NCBI GenBank assembly: GCA_017303635.1
Contig: JAFLCG010000013.1
Location: 62,001 to 126,000, forward strand
Source of the DNA: Anaerolineae bacterium
GTDB lineage: Bacteria > Chloroflexota > Anaerolineae > Aggregatilineales > Phototrophicaceae
Reading direction: 5' to 3'
DNA length: 64,000 nucleotides
The position numbers and the translations under genes were made by a program. Below the pieces are notes generated by a model. The model saw nothing but the letters and a program-made list of their open reading frames with translations. It made no database searches and had not been told where the DNA came from. Positions 41,598-51,073 of the stretch are shown here, in pieces. Numbering within the stretch: position 1 is the first letter of the stretch; each line of letters starts with the position of its first letter.

Positions 41598-42533
41598 ATG
41601 AACGATCTGCGACAACTTCCCTTGATGGAGCCTCAACGCCCGGAAGACCTGAATCCGCATACCGAGCTGCGGCATACCATCCCAATCTTTCAGGCGCACC
41701 TGCTAGGTGCGGGGAAGTCCACCCATACCGTCAATGCCTTCACGGCAGATCTGCATCTGCTGGCGGATCAAGCTGGGGGTGAGATGGCCCTGGGCGACTT
41801 CACCACGGACATCCTGAATGATTTTCTTGCGTGGTTGGAAAATGGACGTGGAGTACCGTGTAGTCGCAAATCTTATGCGCGGCGGGTGACTACGCTTAAA
41901 GTGTTTTTTAAGTGGTTGCATGAATTGAACGCGATCCCGATTGACCCTGCCAAAGCGGTCTTGCAGCGTTCCGGCCCGGCCCCTTTGCAGGATGTACTGG
42001 CCCCGGACGAGGTTCAAGCCTGTCTGCACGCAGCGCGTCAAATGAAACGCGGTGATCATCTGGATACGCGCCCGGAATTTCTGTTTCGCCTGCTGGTTGA
42101 TACTGGTCTCAAGAAAGGGGAGGCCAGCGCCCTCACCCCGGCGGATATTGATCGGAGCGACCCCCAACAACCGGTACTGACCGTCAAGCACAAGGTTCGT
42201 AATGTTTTCAAGGAACGGCGCATCGCCATAGATCCGGAAGTCGTGCGCCTGATGGATGAATATCTCCGCCAGTACCTGCCGGAGAAGGTGATCTTCAACT
42301 GCACCTCGCGCAACCTGGAATACATCCTCACGGATGTGGGCGAAGCCGCCGGGGTAGCGACCAAACTCTCCTTTGAGATGCTGCGCTGGACATGCGCCGT
42401 GCGTGATACCCGCGCCGGGCATGAAGAAGATTTCGTGCGCGATAAACTCGGCCTCAGTCCGATTAGCTGGGTGGAAACCCGCGCCAAAATCCGCCAGTTG
42501 ATTGACTTACAAATCCGCTCGGAAAACAGGTAA
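41598..42533 (+). CDS. tyrosine-recombinase-like protein with degenerate catalytic residues
   Basis: 311 residues. N-terminal core-binding (SAM-like) domain at about 25-115 (STHTVNAFTADLHLL, CSRKSYARRVTTLKVFFKWLHE) and a catalytic-type domain at about 130-300. Compared with active recombinases, VDTGLKKGEASAL has Lys instead of the first Arg, SFEMLRWTCA keeps Arg but loses the His (Glu), GLSPISWVETRAKI lacks His and the nucleophilic Tyr (Arg at that place). A basic hairpin remains (VKHKVRNVFKERRIAI). It may bind DNA without cutting. Codon style resembles its neighbours. The leader is a heptanucleotide repeat. Confidence 0.78.
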   Translation: MNDLRQLPLMEPQRPEDLNPHTELRHTIPIFQAHLLGAGKSTHTVNAFTADLHLLADQAGGEMALGDFTTDILNDFLAWLENGRGVPCSRKSYARRVTTLKVFFKWLHELNAIPIDPAKAVLQRSGPAPLQDVLAPDEVQACLHAARQMKRGDHLDTRPEFLFRLLVDTGLKKGEASALTPADIDRSDPQQPVLTVKHKVRNVFKERRIAIDPEVVRLMDEYLRQYLPEKVIFNCTSRNLEYILTDVGEAAGVATKLSFEMLRWTCAVRDTRAGHEEDFVRDKLGLSPISWVETRAKIRQLIDLQIRSENR

Positions 42534-42603
42534 ACGCAAAGCGATAAAGATCCCGCTAATGAGTTTTGACGACCGTGTTCGTAATGACTGTTCCGGCTCG
42601 TAG

Positions 42604-42639
42604 GGGCGGATTAGGGCGTCTTCGCCCGTATATCCGCCC
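42604..42639. repeat. nested inverted repeat (GGGCGGAT / ATCCGCCC)
   Basis: GGGCGGAT...ATCCGCCC encloses an inner GGGCG/CGCCC pair around TCTT, giving a long hairpin in the 230-base gap between the recombinase-like gene and the convergent methyltransferase gene. No T-tract follows, so it may be a dispersed hairpin element or a bidirectional stop. The rest of the gap shows nothing recognisable. Confidence 0.5.
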
Positions 42640-42763
42640 GCTGCCCATTACCGATTTTGCCTGTCAAATCTCATTAGGGGCACTATGCAAAAACAGCTTT
42701 GCGACTTTGCATCTTTGCGCTAAATCGGTCATCGTCCAGGGGATGTCTGGCCATCGACTATCC

Positions 42764-44083
42764 TCAATACACCCGCAGCAATAAACCTTTCAGATACGCG
42801 CCTTCCGGGAAGGTCAGCGCCACTGGATGATCCGCGCCAGGGCCAAGGTGCTGGATAATTTGTGCTTGTCTGCCGCTATCTTCCAATGCGCCGAAAACGA
42901 TCTTCTGGAACAAGTCCTGTGTGATCGCACCGGAGCATGAGAAGGTCATCAGGTAGCCGCCTGGCTTCATGAGTTTGAAGCAGTTCAGGTTGAGGTCTTT
43001 GTAACCGCGTGCTGCCCGTTCGACCTGTCCGGCATTGTGGGCGAACTTGGGCGGGTCACAGATGATAACATCATATTGCGCCTTTTCTACTACCTGATCG
43101 CGCAGGTAATCGAATACATCCGCTTGTATGAAATCTGCATGCAGGTCAATGTTTTTGACATTGCTATTTTCGGTAAAGTTTAACTGGAAGTTCGCCTCCG
43201 CCAGTTCCAGCGCTTCGTGTGAGGCATCAACGTTGATGACATGACCGGGCACGCCTAAACCACCTCGTAAGCCTGCGATCCCGAATCCACCTGTGTAGCT
43301 GAATAGGTTCAGAATACGGTGCCCATTCTTCATCTCATGAACAGCATACTGATTATCTAGCATCGGGCTGAAGTCGTTTGCGACCAGCCCGAGTAACAAG
43401 CTGCGACTAATACGCTGATCGAGATAGAATCCTGTCTTGTGTCCGGCACGTACATCGACCTGATAGTGCAGCAAGGGGCTTTCCTGAATGTGGATAAGGG
43501 GTGGCGGTTCTTCGCCTAGCAGGACTCCGCTGACGGAGCGTAAACCTTCTTTTCCTCGCACATCCACATCACTGCGTTCGTACACCCCTCGAATTAGGTT
43601 GTCCGGGTGTGCTTCGCCGCCAGCTGCCTGTGCTTCCGCCCAGCAGTCGACCAGCCACTGAGCGAGGTCACGTTTGTGTTGGTCAATGCATAACGTCAAT
43701 GCTTGCAGCACCATCCACTGGCCGTATACATCGACGATCAGTCCGGGTAGAAAGTCATTTTCGGCATTAATGAGCCTGAATCCGTTGATCTCTCCCCGCA
43801 TCATGGATTCCTGGCTTAGTCGTGACCAGATTGCTCGCTTGAACTGTCTTTTCCACCATGCTTCATCAATCACCTCATCCTGCCATGTCAGGATGCGAAC
43901 CTGAATTTGAGATTTCTCATTCCAGTAGCCGCGTGCTAGAAAGCGATCTTTGTGATCAACCACCGTCACAATGGCACCAGGGGCCGGATCGTCCTGCACC
44001 TTCTCAATCGCGCCGGAGAATATCCAGGGGTGCTGGCGGCGGATGGATTTCTCACGTCCGGCCTTGATAACGATAGTGCCCAT
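42764..44083 (-). CDS. class I SAM-dependent rRNA methyltransferase (RlmI-like)
   Basis: 439 residues from ATG at 44083. N-terminal PUA-like domain (VIKAGREKSIRRQHPWIFSGAI), an EEHUD/linker region, and a Rossmann methyltransferase domain with NLFSYTGGFGIAGLRGG (AdoMet loop), NVDASHEALELAEANF, and the PPKF motif in YDVIICDPPKFAHN followed by YLMTFSCSGAI (catalytic Cys). This matches RlmI-type 23S rRNA m5C methyltransferases. The exact base methylated is inferred from the family. Confidence 0.87.
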   Translation of the reverse strand: MGTIVIKAGREKSIRRQHPWIFSGAIEKVQDDPAPGAIVTVVDHKDRFLARGYWNEKSQIQVRILTWQDEVIDEAWWKRQFKRAIWSRLSQESMMRGEINGFRLINAENDFLPGLIVDVYGQWMVLQALTLCIDQHKRDLAQWLVDCWAEAQAAGGEAHPDNLIRGVYERSDVDVRGKEGLRSVSGVLLGEEPPPLIHIQESPLLHYQVDVRAGHKTGFYLDQRISRSLLLGLVANDFSPMLDNQYAVHEMKNGHRILNLFSYTGGFGIAGLRGGLGVPGHVINVDASHEALELAEANFQLNFTENSNVKNIDLHADFIQADVFDYLRDQVVEKAQYDVIICDPPKFAHNAGQVERAARGYKDLNLNCFKLMKPGGYLMTFSCSGAITQDLFQKIVFGALEDSGRQAQIIQHLGPGADHPVALTFPEGAYLKGLLLRVY

Positions 44084-44190
44084 GTTGAATATCCTTCGCC
44101 CGAAAAAAGACCAGGGCGTAAGTGATACGCCCGGCTCGATAGATGTGTGATGTGGATGGTAAACGAGGACTCGGCGTAGGAACAGGCGCG

Positions 44191-46209
44191 TTATTGCTTG
44201 CCAACCATCGCGAGCAGATCTGCCTCACTGATGATGGTGACCCCCAGCGCCTGGGCTTTCTCCGCTTTGCTGCCGGGGGAGTCGCCCATGAGTACGTAAC
44301 TGGTCTTCTTGCTGACGCTGCCGCTGACCTTGCCGCCGTGCGATTCGATCAGTGCAGCCGCTTGTTCACGGCTGAGGGTCGGTAGGGTGCCGGTCAGTAC
44401 AAACGTCTTTCCCGCCAGGCTATCCCCTGCCTTGACCTTCTCAGCCGCCTGGAGATTAACTCCCGCAGCGCGGAACTTTTCAATCAGCTGTTGGTGGTGC
44501 GGTGCGGCAAACCATTCGACGACACTCTGCGCCAGCACCTCACCGATTCCCTCAATCTCATCAATGGCTTCGACACTGGCCGTTTGCAAGGCTTCGACGG
44601 AACGGAAGCGATCCGCCAGAGTTCCGGCGACCACGCTGCCCACTCCGTCGATCCCCAGCGAGGCAATCAATTGATCGAGGGGACGTTGTTTAGCAGCGGC
44701 GATGCTCGCCAGCAGGTTATCAACCTTCTTTTCTCCAAAGCCGTCGAGTTCCAACAACGGTTCGGCTTGTAGCGTGAAAATATCCGCCTCGTCGTGGATC
44801 AGCCCCTTATCGATGAGCATTTTGACGGTTTGACCGCCCATGCCTTCAATATCCATTGCGCCTTTGGAGACAAAAAATTCCAGACTCCGGTAGACCCGCT
44901 CCGGGCAGGTGATGTTCGGGCAATAGTAATCGACCAATCCCTCCGGTTGGACGATTGCCGTATTACAGAAGGGGCAGTGGCTCGGCGGCTGGATAGGTGT
45001 CTCGGAGCCATCCCTTGCGCCGATCACTGGGCCAATGACATAGGGGATGACCTCACCGGAGCGCTTGACAATCACGGTATCGCCTAGGCGAATATCAAGC
45101 TTTTCGATCTGATCGTAGTTATGCAGGCTGGCGTTGACTACCGTGACCCCACCGAGGAAGACCGGCTCTAGTTGTGCTGTTGGGGTGACTTTGCCGGTAC
45201 GCCCAATATTGACCGTCACCCCCGTCAATTTGGTCGTCATCTCCTCAGCCGGGAATTTGTAGGCGGTTGAGCCACGCGGGTCTTTTCCCACAAAGCCGAG
45301 TTCATCCTGTACCCGCAGGTCATTAATTTTGATGACCACACCATCGATTTCAAAATCCAGCCTGTGCCTGCGGGATTCCCATGTGGGTAACTGCTGGATA
45401 ATGTGGGATAAAGTGGGAAAATATCCCGCATCCGGCGCAACTGGGAAACCCATATCCCGCAAGTATTCCAGTGTTTCCCACTGGGTATCCCACTTTATCC
45501 CACCTGAAGCCACCACTGCATAGACGAAGCAGCTTAGGGGACGGCTGGCGGTGATGCGGGAATCCTTTTGCTTCAGCGTACCGCTGGCCGTATTCCGGGC
45601 GTTGATGTACAGCGGCAGTTCTTGCTCAGCCTGCCGTTTATTGACGGCCTCAAAATCTTTCTTGAGGAACAGCACTTCTCCGCGTACCACGAGAAGCGGA
45701 GGGGCTAGTGGGCCATCGGGTCGTGTGGGAATCTTGAGTGGGATACTACGGATTGTACGGACGTTGGCAGTCACGTCGTCGCCCAGGTCGCCATTGCCCC
45801 GTGTAGCAGCCTGCTTAAGCACCCCATTTTCATAAGTGATGACAATCGTCAGGCCGTCCAGCTTGGGTTCCAATGTGTAATCCAGTTGAGTTCCGGCGGG
45901 CAGCAGCTTGAGGTTGCGTGTTTCCCAGTCTTGTAAGTCCTCGACGCTAAAGGCGTTGGGCAGGCTCAGGATAGGCGCGGCATGACGTACTTTGGGGAAG
46001 TCCTCGGTCAGATCACTTCCGGCTCGCTGGGTGGGCGAATCCGGCGTGATGAGTTCTGGGTGCATCTCTTCCAATTGACGCAGTTCGTGGTAGAGCTGGT
46101 CGTACTCGCCGTCGGTGATGACCGGGCTGCCGAGGACGTTGTAGCGATAGATGTGATAATTGAGTTCTTCGCGCAGTTGGGCTGCACGTATGCTTTGTGG
46201 ATCGGACAT
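44191..46209 (-). CDS. ligA: NAD-dependent DNA ligase
   Basis: 672 residues from the ATG at 46209 (the upstream ATG at 46278 adds residues not seen in the family; AGGTG precedes 46209). All LigA domains are present: Ia (YDQLYHELRQLEEMHPEL), adenylation Lys in YTLEPKLDGLTIV, OB fold, Zn-finger with four Cys (CPFCNTAIVQPEGLVDYYC and C near PNITCPERV), HhH, and BRCT at the C-terminus. It seals nicks using NAD+. A striking inverted repeat lies inside the coding region near 45403-45503. The stop is 108 bases from the methyltransferase start. Confidence 0.96.
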   Translation of the reverse strand: MSDPQSIRAAQLREELNYHIYRYNVLGSPVITDGEYDQLYHELRQLEEMHPELITPDSPTQRAGSDLTEDFPKVRHAAPILSLPNAFSVEDLQDWETRNLKLLPAGTQLDYTLEPKLDGLTIVITYENGVLKQAATRGNGDLGDDVTANVRTIRSIPLKIPTRPDGPLAPPLLVVRGEVLFLKKDFEAVNKRQAEQELPLYINARNTASGTLKQKDSRITASRPLSCFVYAVVASGGIKWDTQWETLEYLRDMGFPVAPDAGYFPTLSHIIQQLPTWESRRHRLDFEIDGVVIKINDLRVQDELGFVGKDPRGSTAYKFPAEEMTTKLTGVTVNIGRTGKVTPTAQLEPVFLGGVTVVNASLHNYDQIEKLDIRLGDTVIVKRSGEVIPYVIGPVIGARDGSETPIQPPSHCPFCNTAIVQPEGLVDYYCPNITCPERVYRSLEFFVSKGAMDIEGMGGQTVKMLIDKGLIHDEADIFTLQAEPLLELDGFGEKKVDNLLASIAAAKQRPLDQLIASLGIDGVGSVVAGTLADRFRSVEALQTASVEAIDEIEGIGEVLAQSVVEWFAAPHHQQLIEKFRAAGVNLQAAEKVKAGDSLAGKTFVLTGTLPTLSREQAAALIESHGGKVSGSVSKKTSYVLMGDSPGSKAEKAQALGVTIISEADLLAMVGKQ
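45403..45503. repeat. 16-bp inverted repeat inside ligA
   Basis: GTGGGATAAAGTGGGA at 45403-45418 is the exact reverse complement of TCCCACTTTATCCCAC at 45488-45503, 69 bases apart. Between and around them are further GGGAT/ATCCC copies. The segment codes for ligA residues around TLSHIIQQLPTWESRR and KWDTQWETLE. Confidence 0.75.
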
Positions 46210-46240
46210 TGAGAATGCACCTTTATCGAACCGCAAAATC

Positions 46241-47116
46241 TCAAGGTGTAGCTGCGAGTGGGACACCGGGTAGAACAACCTCTAGGTACGCTGCGGCTGC
46301 CCAACCTACCTGATTCGGATCAACGGTATTCTGAATTTGCCACCACGTTAGGCCATCGGCCTGCGCTGGACCATCAATCACGCGGAAAATTGAGCCATTC
46401 GGCGCAACAAACAAACGCTGATTGGCGATCCCCGCTCCTGAACGCACATTGACGCCGCTTTCTTCCGCATCCACGACCACATCCATACCCAGTGCGATGT
46501 TAACAGGCGTCGGTGAAATCTCGATCGGGGCCAGTGTAGGGCCAATCAGTGCAAATGAAGAAACGGTTCCAGCTAAAGCCCCCTGACTCACGACCGGACT
46601 GGGTGCAATCGGCGGTGGGATAAAAGGCGTATTGGTTGGTACAACTGCCGTGACAATCAGGAATTGTGGCGGACTAGCCGGAACCGTCCGCCCGCCCAGG
46701 CTGACCACCGCAATTACCATACAGAAGGCAGTGCCACCGACCATGAGTAGCATTAACGCCAGCGACCAGATGGGAAGGCTCAGGCTGCTGCGGCGTGGCT
46801 TTTGTTTTAAGACGATGGACGTAGGAGGCTTCGGTTCCAGTAGTGGCGGTTGCTCACGACGCGTAGGTTTGCCAATAATCTTGCTAATTGGCACTGGGGC
46901 ATGACGCTCCAAGGGAACAAGGGCAGAGGTCGGCGCTGGTTGACGGCGCGGCGGCTGTGGGCGTTCCTCCGGTAATTTCATGGGTGGCAGCGCCTGCGTA
47001 TCATTCTCAGGCGATTGAAAGCGCGTGGCTTCGTCATCGGCCATTTCCGGTGGTAGGCGTGGCGGTTGGGGGCGCGTATCCGGCTGATCGCCCCGTTTTC
47101 GTTTGGATTCACTCAT
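46241..47116 (-). CDS. membrane-anchored SH3b-domain protein
   Basis: 291 residues. A Pro-rich cytoplasmic N-terminus (about 1-110) is followed by a membrane helix (about 113-140, LALMLLMVGGTAFCMVIAVV). A Pro/Thr linker then leads to an SH3b-like domain at about 210-285 (GVNVRSGAGIANQRLFVAP). Such bacterial SH3 domains bind peptidoglycan or surface polymers. Its stop is 31 bases before the ligA start, and it starts three bases after the polX stop codon. Function unknown. Confidence 0.72.
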   Translation of the reverse strand: MSESKRKRGDQPDTRPQPPRLPPEMADDEATRFQSPENDTQALPPMKLPEERPQPPRRQPAPTSALVPLERHAPVPISKIIGKPTRREQPPLLEPKPPTSIVLKQKPRRSSLSLPIWSLALMLLMVGGTAFCMVIAVVSLGGRTVPASPPQFLIVTAVVPTNTPFIPPPIAPSPVVSQGALAGTVSSFALIGPTLAPIEISPTPVNIALGMDVVVDAEESGVNVRSGAGIANQRLFVAPNGSIFRVIDGPAQADGLTWWQIQNTVDPNQVGWAAAAYLEVVLPGVPLAATP

Positions 47117-47119
47117 GAA

Positions 47120-48874
47120 TTAGCGCCCTCGGTTTTGAGTCCACGCGATGAACTGCTCGACCGGCCAGGTGTTGATGACCGATTCTGCGGTTACCCAGCC
47201 ACGGCGGGCCGTCAATATACCAAAGGGGAGTTTATCCATGTCCTCGGCGCTGTGGGCATCGGTATCGATGCAGATGGGAATGCCCAGTTCGACTGCCCGT
47301 CGGGCATATTGTGCTTCGAGATCGAGCCGAGCAGGATTGGCATTGATCTCCAAAGCGGTGCCATGTTTGCGGGCGGCCTCAAAAACGGCATCCATATCCA
47401 GATCCGCCGGTTCGCGCTCATTGATGAGTTGACCACGGGGATGGCCGATCAAATCGACATGTGGGTTTTCAATCGCATTGAGCAACCGCCGGGTGATGAC
47501 CGCGCGTTCCTGCCGCAGACTGAAGTGTAGGGAGGCGACGACAAAATCCAGTTGTGCGAGGACCTCATCCGGGTAATCCAGGGTGCCATCGGAGCGAATA
47601 TCCATCTCGACCCCATGAAACACGCGGAAATCAGGCCCCATCTCTTGATCTACCTGCCGGACTTCCGCCTGCTGCTGAAGGATTCGCTCGACCGACAGGC
47701 CATTGGCGATGGCTGAATACTGCGAATGATCGGTGATGACGATATATTGCTTGCCCCGTGCCTTAGCTGCTTCGGCCATCTGCCGGATGCTGAGCGTGCC
47801 GTCGCTCCATGTGGTATGCATATGCAGGTCAGAGCAAATGTCGCTGATTTCAATAAGCCTGGGCAGGCGACCTTCCTGAGCTGCTTCGATTTCTCCGGCA
47901 TCTTCCCGGAGTTCGGGCGCGATCCACGGCAGGCCGACAGTTGCGTAGACTTCATCTTCAGTGGCACACAGAATCTTAGGTGCATCTTCAATGATAGTGC
48001 CGGACTCATCGACTGGGCTGAAGGCGTGTTCGTTGAGGCTCAGCCCTTTCTTGAGCGCTAGTTCTCGTATCCGGATGTTATGCGCCTGACTGCCGGTGAA
48101 GTAATTAAGCGCGGTTCCCCAGCGTGCTTTTTCCAGGACGCGCAGATCGATCTGTAACCCATTATGGAGCTCGACCGAGCTTTTGGTTGGGCCATGCCCC
48201 AGCACGCGGGCGACCATCTCCATGCCGACGAAAGCATCCATGATAGGGCCAGCATTGTCGCTGGCGATGAGCAAATCGACATCGCCGATGGTAGGTCGTC
48301 CACGTCGGATGCTTCCGGCAATCGCGCCTTCGACGGCTTCTGGTAGCTTCATCAGGTGATTGAGAATAGCTTGTGCTGCGGGTAAGGCTACCCCCAGGGC
48401 GGTACGCCCTGTGTAGCGATTAAGGGACTCAATTCCTTCAATGATCTTCTGTTCACTTTTGGCACCCATCCCACTGAGATCACGGAGTTTCCCGGCGCGG
48501 GCGGCTGCTTCCAGCGCCGTCACATCGGTGATGCCCAGCTCCTGCCAGAACAGTTTGGCTTTCTTGGGGCCAACACCATTAATCCGTAGCACCTGTACCA
48601 GTGATGGGGGGACTTCTTTCGCCAATTTCTCATAGAATTGGAGCTGCCCGGTCTCCAGCATTTCTGTGATCTTGGCTGCCAGGGTATCCCCAATGTTGGG
48701 GATTTCGGTCAAGGTGCCTTCAGCGGCAATGGCTCGTAAATCACGGGGTAGATCGCGGATAGCAGCCCCGGCATTGCGGTAGGCCAGCACCCGGTGAATG
48801 ACCTCACCCTTGATCTGAAGCATATCCGCTACGGTCTCAAACAGATCAGCAATCTCGCGGTTGGTCAGCGCCAC
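47120..48874 (-). CDS. polX: DNA polymerase X (PolX) with PHP exonuclease domain
   Basis: 584 residues. N-terminal HhH region (IPNIGDTLAAKITEM and INGVGPKKAKLFW). Nucleotidyltransferase palm with GSIRRGRPTIGDVDLLIAS (metal Asp pair) follows. C-terminal PHP domain: DLHMHTTWSDGTLSIRQM, ITDHSQYSAIANGL, HGVEMDIRSDG, HFSLRQ, DLIGHPRG, INANPARLDL, and DTDAHSAEDMDKL. Bacterial PolX enzymes fill gaps in base excision repair and have 3'-5' exonuclease and AP-endonuclease activity. It sits at the start of a four-gene minus-strand run with the SH3b gene and ligA. Confidence 0.95.
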   Translation of the reverse strand: MALTNREIADLFETVADMLQIKGEVIHRVLAYRNAGAAIRDLPRDLRAIAAEGTLTEIPNIGDTLAAKITEMLETGQLQFYEKLAKEVPPSLVQVLRINGVGPKKAKLFWQELGITDVTALEAAARAGKLRDLSGMGAKSEQKIIEGIESLNRYTGRTALGVALPAAQAILNHLMKLPEAVEGAIAGSIRRGRPTIGDVDLLIASDNAGPIMDAFVGMEMVARVLGHGPTKSSVELHNGLQIDLRVLEKARWGTALNYFTGSQAHNIRIRELALKKGLSLNEHAFSPVDESGTIIEDAPKILCATEDEVYATVGLPWIAPELREDAGEIEAAQEGRLPRLIEISDICSDLHMHTTWSDGTLSIRQMAEAAKARGKQYIVITDHSQYSAIANGLSVERILQQQAEVRQVDQEMGPDFRVFHGVEMDIRSDGTLDYPDEVLAQLDFVVASLHFSLRQERAVITRRLLNAIENPHVDLIGHPRGQLINEREPADLDMDAVFEAARKHGTALEINANPARLDLEAQYARRAVELGIPICIDTDAHSAEDMDKLPFGILTARRGWVTAESVINTWPVEQFIAWTQNRGR

Positions 48875-48952
48875 AGTCCGCTCTCCTGGTAGAACGTTTG
48901 TCTTATGGAATTATACCGCAACGGGGGAAATCTAACGAGTGACAGATGTGGC

Positions 48953-48997
48953 GGCAGGACATCGCCGGGCGTGCTACAGAACGAGCGATGTCCTGCC
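48953..48997. repeat. 13-bp perfect inverted repeat between S33 peptidase and polX
   Basis: GGCAGGACATCGC and GCGATGTCCTGCC pair perfectly with a 19-base loop. It lies between the S33 gene stop (49006) and the polX start (48874). No T-tract, so a plain terminator is uncertain; a bidirectional hairpin or operator is possible. Confidence 0.5.
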
Positions 48998-49005
48998 TAT
49001 GCAGG

Positions 49006-50937
49006 TCAGACCGGTTGGCCCTTGTACTCTCCGGCCAGTGAGATATTGCCTTCCGCATCGATCGTATAGATGAGGTGTCCGTCCGCATAGCCGGTTATCA
49101 TCAGATCCAGCGTAAAGCTGCCGGTTTCATCATCGACGATGCCACTACCGGTCATGACCCAACCCTCTGAAAACGCGCAGCTACTTAAGCGGAATTGATG
49201 TCCGCCGCTGGCTGATGCGAAGGCCAATGTGCCGCCGCTATCACAGCCAACAACAGTCAGGGTGGCGTAGTCCCAGTAGTAGTACTCTGGCAAATTGTTG
49301 ATCTCATCATAGACGGCGTTCATGGCATCTAGCGGGTCAGCAAAGGCGGCGGCATCCGGTGGGGCGGGCGGGATGAAGGCATCCGCGACGACCCCTTCGC
49401 ATAGCGTGATTCGTTCCGTAGGGACAGCGCCATCGACCAAAAAGGCCGTCACCGGGTCATCCACGCAGGCATCGCCGCGCCCGTAGATGATATGCGGGCC
49501 ACCTTCCATTTCGATCAGGTAGCCATCCGCCAGCCGTTCAAAGACACGGCGACCGCCTGCCGCCGGGGTGGCGGGGTCCATGGTGGCGTTTAGGACCAGC
49601 ACCGGGTAGTCCTCAGCGGTGAGCGGGGCCGGGCGCTCTGCCGGGGCCTGAGCAGGCCAATAGACGCAGGGCAGATCCCCATAAAAGAGCGAACTGAAAT
49701 AGGGTAATGTCTCATCGAGCGCGTCCCCGGCGCGGAGATAGGCTTCGGCGCTGGCTTCGGCTGAACCGACTTGCCAGTTGTAATCGTTGCATTCCACTGC
49801 GAAGAACAGCGCATCCGAATAGGTTGGATCGACTGCCACTTGCAAGGTATCCGCGTCTGCGCCCTGTGTGTTATACAGGACTCTCGCCAAGGGGACCCGA
49901 TTATTTTGTCCGACGGCGGCTATTGCCCTCTGGAATAATTGGCGTGATCCCGTGGAGTAGAGATAACCCGCGGCGGCTGTTTCCAGATCCGCCAGCGTGA
50001 GTGTGCGTGCGACCTGCTGCCCGGAACCGAGTGGAAAGTCTAGCGACAAGGGCGCGTCTTCTGCTTCGGTATAGAGACGATCATAAATTGACCGCAGGTC
50101 GCCGTTGGCGACCGTCTCGGCACAGGCGATTTGATGAGCGCAGTCTTCTAAGGTGGCGATCAATACATCACTGAATGCGGTGGCTTGATCGCGGTAGTAT
50201 TCGACTCCGCTCTGCGTGAGGTCGACTGTACCATCCAAAATCAACCCCGCCAGCCGGTCAGGATGGGCGGCGGCATAGGTCTGGGCATATTGGGTGCCAT
50301 AGCTTTCGCCATACAGCCAGAACTGCTCATCGCCGATGGCTTGCCGAAACAACTCCAAATCCTCAACCGCCTGTGCAGTGCCGTAAAAGGGTAGGGTAGA
50401 GACATCCACATCCATTTCTGCCACACAATCCTCAGCAAAGGTGCGGGCAGTGACCAATAGCGCGGCTTCCTGCTCTGCCGTGATGGCGCGTCCATCCGTA
50501 GCGTAATAGGTAGCCGCGGCAACCGGGCATTGTAGGTTGCCGGATTGATACGCCCCGCGCTGATCGAAGAACACGATGTCGAAGTGTTCCGGGATGGCGG
50601 GGTCGAAAGCCGCCGTATAACTATCTGCCGAAGCAATACCGCTGGAGCCGGGGCCGCCCGTCGCCGTGACGAACATCCCCTTACGTTCACCAGTCGCAGG
50701 CAGGACGGCGAAGGTGACATCCAGCGTGCGCTCATCCGCCACGTTGCTGTGATCGAGTGGCACGGTCAGAGTCACACAGGTGAAGGTGCTGTTCTCGCAG
50801 GGAAACCCGCCCAGTGCTTCCAGTTTGGCAACCGTCGGATTGTCAGCGGCCTGACTCGGCGCGATGGGCGTAGCAATCGTTCCGCAGGCAGTGGCGATGA
50901 ACAGAAGGAGCAGGGCAGCAAAACGCGAAGTTGTCAT
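49006..50937 (-). CDS. S33-family (TAP-like) serine peptidase/hydrolase lipoprotein
   Basis: 643 residues from the ATG at 50937 (the longer opening at 50946 uses a TTG). Lipoprotein signal ending FIATACG. The alpha/beta hydrolase core has the nucleophile motif LYGESYGTQYAQTYAA, with FVTATGGPGSSG as oxyanion loop and LVLNATMDPATPAAGGRRV plus MEGGPHIIYG giving the acid and His. It resembles tripeptidyl aminopeptidases and proline iminopeptidases. A C-terminal 130 residues (after about 510) are an unassigned beta domain. Probably anchored outside the cell. Confidence 0.82.
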   Translation of the reverse strand: MTTSRFAALLLLFIATACGTIATPIAPSQAADNPTVAKLEALGGFPCENSTFTCVTLTVPLDHSNVADERTLDVTFAVLPATGERKGMFVTATGGPGSSGIASADSYTAAFDPAIPEHFDIVFFDQRGAYQSGNLQCPVAAATYYATDGRAITAEQEAALLVTARTFAEDCVAEMDVDVSTLPFYGTAQAVEDLELFRQAIGDEQFWLYGESYGTQYAQTYAAAHPDRLAGLILDGTVDLTQSGVEYYRDQATAFSDVLIATLEDCAHQIACAETVANGDLRSIYDRLYTEAEDAPLSLDFPLGSGQQVARTLTLADLETAAAGYLYSTGSRQLFQRAIAAVGQNNRVPLARVLYNTQGADADTLQVAVDPTYSDALFFAVECNDYNWQVGSAEASAEAYLRAGDALDETLPYFSSLFYGDLPCVYWPAQAPAERPAPLTAEDYPVLVLNATMDPATPAAGGRRVFERLADGYLIEMEGGPHIIYGRGDACVDDPVTAFLVDGAVPTERITLCEGVVADAFIPPAPPDAAAFADPLDAMNAVYDEINNLPEYYYWDYATLTVVGCDSGGTLAFASASGGHQFRLSSCAFSEGWVMTGSGIVDDETGSFTLDLMITGYADGHLIYTIDAEGNISLAGEYKGQPV

Positions 50938-51059
50938 GATGTTCAAATATCATTCAGTAGTAGATATGGACCTGAATAATCGTATCATGATCTTTAAAAA
51001 TGTGGGTCGATGTGACTAATCTGCCGGGTATGGTGGGATACTGGTGAAGGATCAAAATT

Positions 51060-51073
51060 GGAACATTTGCTCC
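51060..51073. promoter_or_regulatory. palindrome GGAACATTTGCTCC (copy 2 of 4, degenerate)
   Basis: A weaker match of the recurring palindrome with two off-symmetry bases, flanked by AT-rich sequence. A TGA-TATGGT extended -10 lies 22 bases beyond it, about the same distance as in the copies at 60908 and 63373. Upstream gene is leftward, downstream is the T-box leader. A GCC-repeat (about 51152-51172) follows. Nothing else was recognised between 50938 and 51270. Confidence 0.45.
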
